64,000 nt of DNA. It comes from Aurantimonas marianensis (GTDB lineage Bacteria; Pseudomonadota; Alphaproteobacteria; Rhizobiales; Rhizobiaceae). This document shows, piece by piece, positions 60,693 through 64,000 of the stretch. Where the stretch lies: NCBI RefSeq assembly GCF_024195285.1, contig NZ_JALHBS010000069.1, forward strand, positions 1 through 64,000, in the 5' to 3' direction. Each line of letters begins with the position of its first letter. Position 1 is the stretch's first letter. A program made the translations under genes and the position numbers. The notes under the pieces were generated by a model that was given only the letters and a program-made list of their open reading frames with translations, did no database searches and was not told the origin of the DNA.

Positions 60693-61011
60693 AAAAGATC
60701 ATGGTAAAGCGGCCGGAGCGGCGTCACGTCGACTAATTGAAACCGCGTGGTTGCGGATGAAGCCGCGGCCACCCCGCGGTGGCGCGAATTCCTGGGCCGT
60801 CAGCGTTTCCCGGGTGAGCAGCATTTCCGCCCGGCGTCCAGGTCGGCGCGCTATCCCCGCGAGAATATCCCTGGCGCGCTCTGCCGCGCTCTCGATGAAT
60901 GCCGGGGCGAGCGGCCAGTCGATCCGCTCACCGCTGGTTCGCCCCGGCACCGCCGGTAAGTCCGATGATTCCCGCGGTGTTCTGTTCCTGCCGCGCTGAG
61001 GCCGGAGACGA
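60693..61011. other. 319-base gap without a supported gene
   Basis: This lies between the GatZ-like gene and the convergent aminotransferase. A leftward frame (60,699-61,115) is open but overlaps the aminotransferase and has no known motif. I see no clear hairpin or repeat. Confidence 0.5.
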
Positions 61012-62196
61012 TCAGCGGCCGGCGCTGGAGCGCAGAAACCCGTCCATCCGCGCCAGCGCCTGACGGATGTTTTCCTCGGAGTTGGCATAGGACAGCCGCA
61101 GATAGCCCTCGCCAAGAATGCCGAAGTCGGGGCCGCCGATCAGCGCAACCCCGGTTTCCTCGAGCAGCGCGGACGCCAGCTTCTTGGCCTTCCAGCCGGT
61201 CCCGGAGATATTCGGGAAGGCATAGAACGCTCCCTTCGGCGTCGCGCAGGTCACGCCCGGCAGGGCGTTGAGCCCCTCGACGACGACACGGCGGCGGCGG
61301 TCGAAGGCAGCCATCATCGCCTCGACATCGTCCTGCGGCCCGTCGATCGCGGCGATCCCGGCGAACTGGCTCGGCGCGTTGACGCAGGACCAGCAATTGA
61401 CCGCCAGCTTGCGGATCTTGTCGTAGAGTTGGTCGGGCCAGATCGACCAGCCCATGCGCCAGCCGGTCATCGCCCAGGTCTTCGACCAGCCGTTCAGCAC
61501 AATCAGCCGGTCGCGCAGTTCGGGAAAGGTCAAAAGCGAGCAATGTTCCTCACCGTCATAGGTCATGACGTCGTAGATATCGTCCGACAGGATCGCGACG
61601 TCCGGATGATCGGCGAGGCCCTTCACCAGCTTCTCGATCTCGGCGCGCGGGGTGACGCCGCCGGTCGGGTTGGCCGGAGAGTTCAGGATCAGGAGCCGCG
61701 TCCGGTCGGTGATCAGCGACAGGGTTTCGTCGGCCGAGAAGGCAAAGCCGTTTTCCTCGCGAACCGGGACCGGCACCGGCGTCGCGCCGGTGTATTCGAT
61801 CATTGAGCGGTAGATCGGAAACCCCGGATCGGGGTAGAGGATCTCGGCGCCCGCCTCGCCGAACATGACGATCGCCGCATACATGGTCGGCTTGCCGCCG
61901 GGCAGGATCACGATGCTCTCCGGCGAGATCTCGACGCCGGTCGTCGTCAGCGTTCGCCGCGCCACCGCCTCGCGCGTCGCCAGCAGGCCGGTTGCCGGCG
62001 TATAGCCGTGGTGGCCGTCGCGCAGCGCCTTGATCGCCGCTTCGACGATGTGGTCCGGGGTGCGAAAATCCGGCTGGCCGATGCCGAGATTGATGATGTC
62101 CTTGCCCGCGGCGCTGAGCGCCGTCGCGCGTGCGAGCACGGCGAAGGCGTTTTCCTCGCCGATGCGATCGAAACCTGAAATGGTGTGAAGCATCAT
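61012..62196 (-). CDS. class I/II pyridoxal-phosphate aminotransferase
   Basis: A 394-residue fold-type I enzyme. INLGIGQPDFRTPDHIVEAA and NSPANPTGG match the aspartate aminotransferase family, and the cofactor Lys is in NGWSKTWAMTGWRMGW. The amino donor cannot be read from sequence. It lies 143 bases after the iron alcohol dehydrogenase on the same strand and may work with the two dehydrogenases upstream. Confidence 0.92.
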   Translation of the reverse strand: MMLHTISGFDRIGEENAFAVLARATALSAAGKDIINLGIGQPDFRTPDHIVEAAIKALRDGHHGYTPATGLLATREAVARRTLTTTGVEISPESIVILPGGKPTMYAAIVMFGEAGAEILYPDPGFPIYRSMIEYTGATPVPVPVREENGFAFSADETLSLITDRTRLLILNSPANPTGGVTPRAEIEKLVKGLADHPDVAILSDDIYDVMTYDGEEHCSLLTFPELRDRLIVLNGWSKTWAMTGWRMGWSIWPDQLYDKIRKLAVNCWSCVNAPSQFAGIAAIDGPQDDVEAMMAAFDRRRRVVVEGLNALPGVTCATPKGAFYAFPNISGTGWKAKKLASALLEETGVALIGGPDFGILGEGYLRLSYANSEENIRQALARMDGFLRSSAGR

Positions 62197-62339
62197 CGTC
62201 TCTTAGAAGGCGTGGCCACGAAACCGGGGCTCCAGGCGCATCCACGCACCGGGATTCTGCGGCCACTGCCTATGCCATGCCGGCGGCGAAGTCGAGCTAC
62301 AGCGCCTGGGTGCGGCGGGGTCCGGCGTCCCGCATCGAA

Positions 62340-63485
62340 TCACAGACAGGCGCGGATCAGGTCGCGGGTGTTCTCGGGGGTCATCGGCACCGGGTTGCCG
62401 CCGGTGCTGGGATCGCGCAGCGCCATCTCGGTCAGGCGATCGATGTCGGGATCGACGACGCCCAGCGCCGTCAAATTGGCGGGGATGCCCAGCTCACCGG
62501 TGAGTTCGCCGACGAAGGCGTCGAACCCCTCGAAGCCCCCGGCGATGCCGAGATAGGCCGCCGCCCGTTCGATCCGCGCTTCGATCACGTCGCGATTGAA
62601 GGCCAGCACCGGCCGCATGACGACCGCGTTCGTGGTGCCGTGATGGGCATGATGGATGGCGCCGATCGGATGCGAGATCGCATGGATCGCGCCGAGGCCC
62701 TTCTGGAAGGCGGTCGCGCCCATGGCGGCGGCGGCCATCACCTGGGCGCGGGCCTCGATATCGGAGCCGTCGCGAAAGGCGCGCGGCAGAAAATCCTTGA
62801 CCAGCCGCAGGCCTTCCAGGGCGATTCCCTGGCTCATCGGATGAAAATGCGGCGAACAATAAGCTTCCAGGCAATGGGCGAAAGCATCCATGCCGGTGCC
62901 GGCGGTGATCGCCGGCGGCATGCCGACGGTGAGCTCGGGATCGCAGATGACCACCCGCGGCATCAGTTTCGGATGGAAGATGATCTTCTTGGTTTCGGTC
63001 GCCGTGTCGGTCAGGACTCCCGCCCGGCCAACCTCCGAACCGGTTCCCGCCGTCGTCGGCACCGCGACGATCGGGGCGATCGCGTCGGCGTTTGCCCGCG
63101 TCCACCAGTCGCCGATGTCCTCCAGATCCCAGACCGGGATCGACTGCCCGGCCATCAGCGCGACGAGCTTGCCGAGATCGAGACCCGAGCCGCCGCCGAA
63201 GGCGATCACGCCGTCATGGCCGCCGTCGCGATAGGCATTCACCCCGGCGTCGAGATTGGCGCCGTTCGGGTTCGGGTCGACCTCGGCGAAGATCGCCCGG
63301 CCCAGCCCCGCTTCCGCCATCAGGTCGAGCGCGCGGGCGGTGACCGGCAGCTTGGCCAGCCCGCTGTCGGTGACCAGCAGCGGGCGCGCGATGCCGGCGG
63401 CCGCGCAGGCGTCGGCAAGTTCCGCGATCCGCCCGGCGCCGAAACGGATGGCGGTCGGATACGACCAGTTGCCCCAAAGCTTCAT
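62340..63485 (-). CDS. iron-containing alcohol dehydrogenase
   Basis: A 381-residue group III dehydrogenase: NAD motif FGGGSGLDLGKLVALM, PTTAGTGSEV, and metal-binding residues in GMDAFAHCLEAY and AIHAISHPIGAIHHAHHG. It interconverts an alcohol and an aldehyde. It starts three bases after the aldehyde dehydrogenase stop, so the pair forms an alcohol-to-acid pathway. Confidence 0.92.
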   Translation of the reverse strand: MKLWGNWSYPTAIRFGAGRIAELADACAAAGIARPLLVTDSGLAKLPVTARALDLMAEAGLGRAIFAEVDPNPNGANLDAGVNAYRDGGHDGVIAFGGGSGLDLGKLVALMAGQSIPVWDLEDIGDWWTRANADAIAPIVAVPTTAGTGSEVGRAGVLTDTATETKKIIFHPKLMPRVVICDPELTVGMPPAITAGTGMDAFAHCLEAYCSPHFHPMSQGIALEGLRLVKDFLPRAFRDGSDIEARAQVMAAAAMGATAFQKGLGAIHAISHPIGAIHHAHHGTTNAVVMRPVLAFNRDVIEARIERAAAYLGIAGGFEGFDAFVGELTGELGIPANLTALGVVDPDIDRLTEMALRDPSTGGNPVPMTPENTRDLIRACL

Positions 63486-63488
63486 GGG

Positions 63489-64000
63489 TCAGGCTTTCTT
63501 CAGATGATAGGATTTCGGGCGGGTCACGCTGCGATAGCCGAGCGTCGACAGCGCCGCGCCGCGGCCGGTGTCCTTGCAGCCGGTCCAGCAGAGCGCCGGG
63601 TCGAGATAGTCGCAGCGGTTCATGTAGATCGTCCCGGTCTCGATCTGGCGGCCGATCCGCTCCGCCGCGTCGGCGTCGCGCGTCCACAGCGAGGCGGTCA
63701 ATCCGAAGGGCGAATCGTTCATCAGCGCAATCGCTTCTTCATCAGACGACACCCGCATGATGCCAACGACGGGGCCGAAGCTTTCGTCGCGCATGACGCG
63801 CATGGAATGATCGACGTCGATCAGGATCTGCGGGGCGAGATAGGCTGTGTCGCCGGTGTCGGCGGGAAACAGTGCCGGATCGATCAGCGCCCTGGCGCCG
63901 GCGTCGATCGCTTCCTTCACCTGGGCCCGCACCTCGCGGGCGAAGCGGATATTTGCCATCGGCCCGAGCGTCGTTTCCGGGTCGAGCGGATCGCCGAGAC
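63489..64000 (-). CDS. NAD-dependent aldehyde dehydrogenase, C-terminal part
   Basis: The frame stays open to the end of the window (GDPLDPETTLGPMANIRFA), so the start lies beyond 64,000. APQILIDVDHSMRVMRDESF and FGPVVGIMRVSSDEEAIALM are the conserved C-terminal ALDH motifs, and the part with the catalytic Cys is outside. It would oxidise the aldehyde from the iron alcohol dehydrogenase. Substrate unknown. Confidence 0.92.
   Translation of the reverse strand, partial: LGDPLDPETTLGPMANIRFAREVRAQVKEAIDAGARALIDPALFPADTGDTAYLAPQILIDVDHSMRVMRDESFGPVVGIMRVSSDEEAIALMNDSPFGLTASLWTRDADAAERIGRQIETGTIYMNRCDYLDPALCWTGCKDTGRGAALSTLGYRSVTRPKSYHLKKA

Noticed and set aside
60699-61115. Leftward 138-codon frame after the aminotransferase
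   Set aside because: It overlaps the aminotransferase 3' end, has no ribosome site or family resemblance, and is Arg/Pro-rich.
1-64000. CRISPR array or complete toxin-antitoxin pair
   Set aside because: No regularly spaced direct repeats and no recognisable paired small toxin and antitoxin genes were found on either strand.

Overview
The window looks like a GC-rich alphaproteobacterial chromosome or large replicon, most likely Rhizobiales/Hyphomicrobiales or a close relative. The signs are an SmoEFGK-type polyol ABC transporter with SmoS and MtlK, a nuo-like operon of rhizobial flavour, several TRAP and xanthine-dehydrogenase-type genes, and PhaC and DUF2945 debris. No genus can be named from sequence reading alone.

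Bases 1-16,366 are the right-hand part of an integrated defence island. It reads rightward as three blocks. Block (i) is an Eco57I-like DNA methyltransferase (cut by the window edge), an SMC/Rad50-like ATPase broken by a frameshift, and an HNH nuclease. Block (ii) is a compact operon of a sigma-like protein, an unknown protein, and a fusion of an ImmA/IrrE (M78) peptidase, a UvrD helicase and a Cas4/AddB-like Fe-S domain; I know of no named system with this make-up. Block (iii) is a complete Bil operon (bilA ubiquitin-like, bilB E2-like, bilC JAMM protease, bilD E1-like). A convergent tyrosine integrase closes the island, next to a 45-base 3' half of tRNA-Arg(CCG), the expected right attachment site. 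The intact tRNA should lie beyond the left edge.

Bases 16.3-20.6 kb are a gene graveyard. They hold pieces of a serine recombinase, a pirin, an HlyD protein, a beta-CASP exonuclease and a PHB synthase, interspersed with small intact genes (DUF488, DUF2945, a membrane protein with its TetR regulator). Bases 20.6-25.7 kb are a tetR-MFP-RND efflux operon whose regulator has a frameshift, followed by an internally deleted IS3-family element.

Bases 26.7-35.1 kb hold an unusual complex-I-like operon: nuoA, a NuoB/NuoD-like hybrid, nuoH, J, K, L, M and N. It has no NADH module and no Fe-S subunit, and the NuoB-like part has lost its cluster cysteines. A membrane adenylate/guanylate cyclase follows on the other strand. 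Bases 36.8-40.8 kb are a leftward copper operon (lipoprotein, TolC-like protein, multicopper oxidase, cupredoxin, CusF-like protein).

Bases 41.7-49.5 kb hold a TetR regulator divergent from a three-subunit molybdenum hydroxylase and a TRAP transporter, probably for uptake and oxidation of one unknown organic acid or heterocycle. Bases 49.7-60.7 kb are a polyol regulon. A leftward smoEFGK-smoS-mtlK-adh operon and a rightward PfkB kinase and GatZ-like gene flank a LacI-type regulator. Near-palindromic operators are shared by the two promoters. The right end carries an aminotransferase, an iron alcohol dehydrogenase and an aldehyde dehydrogenase cut by the window edge.
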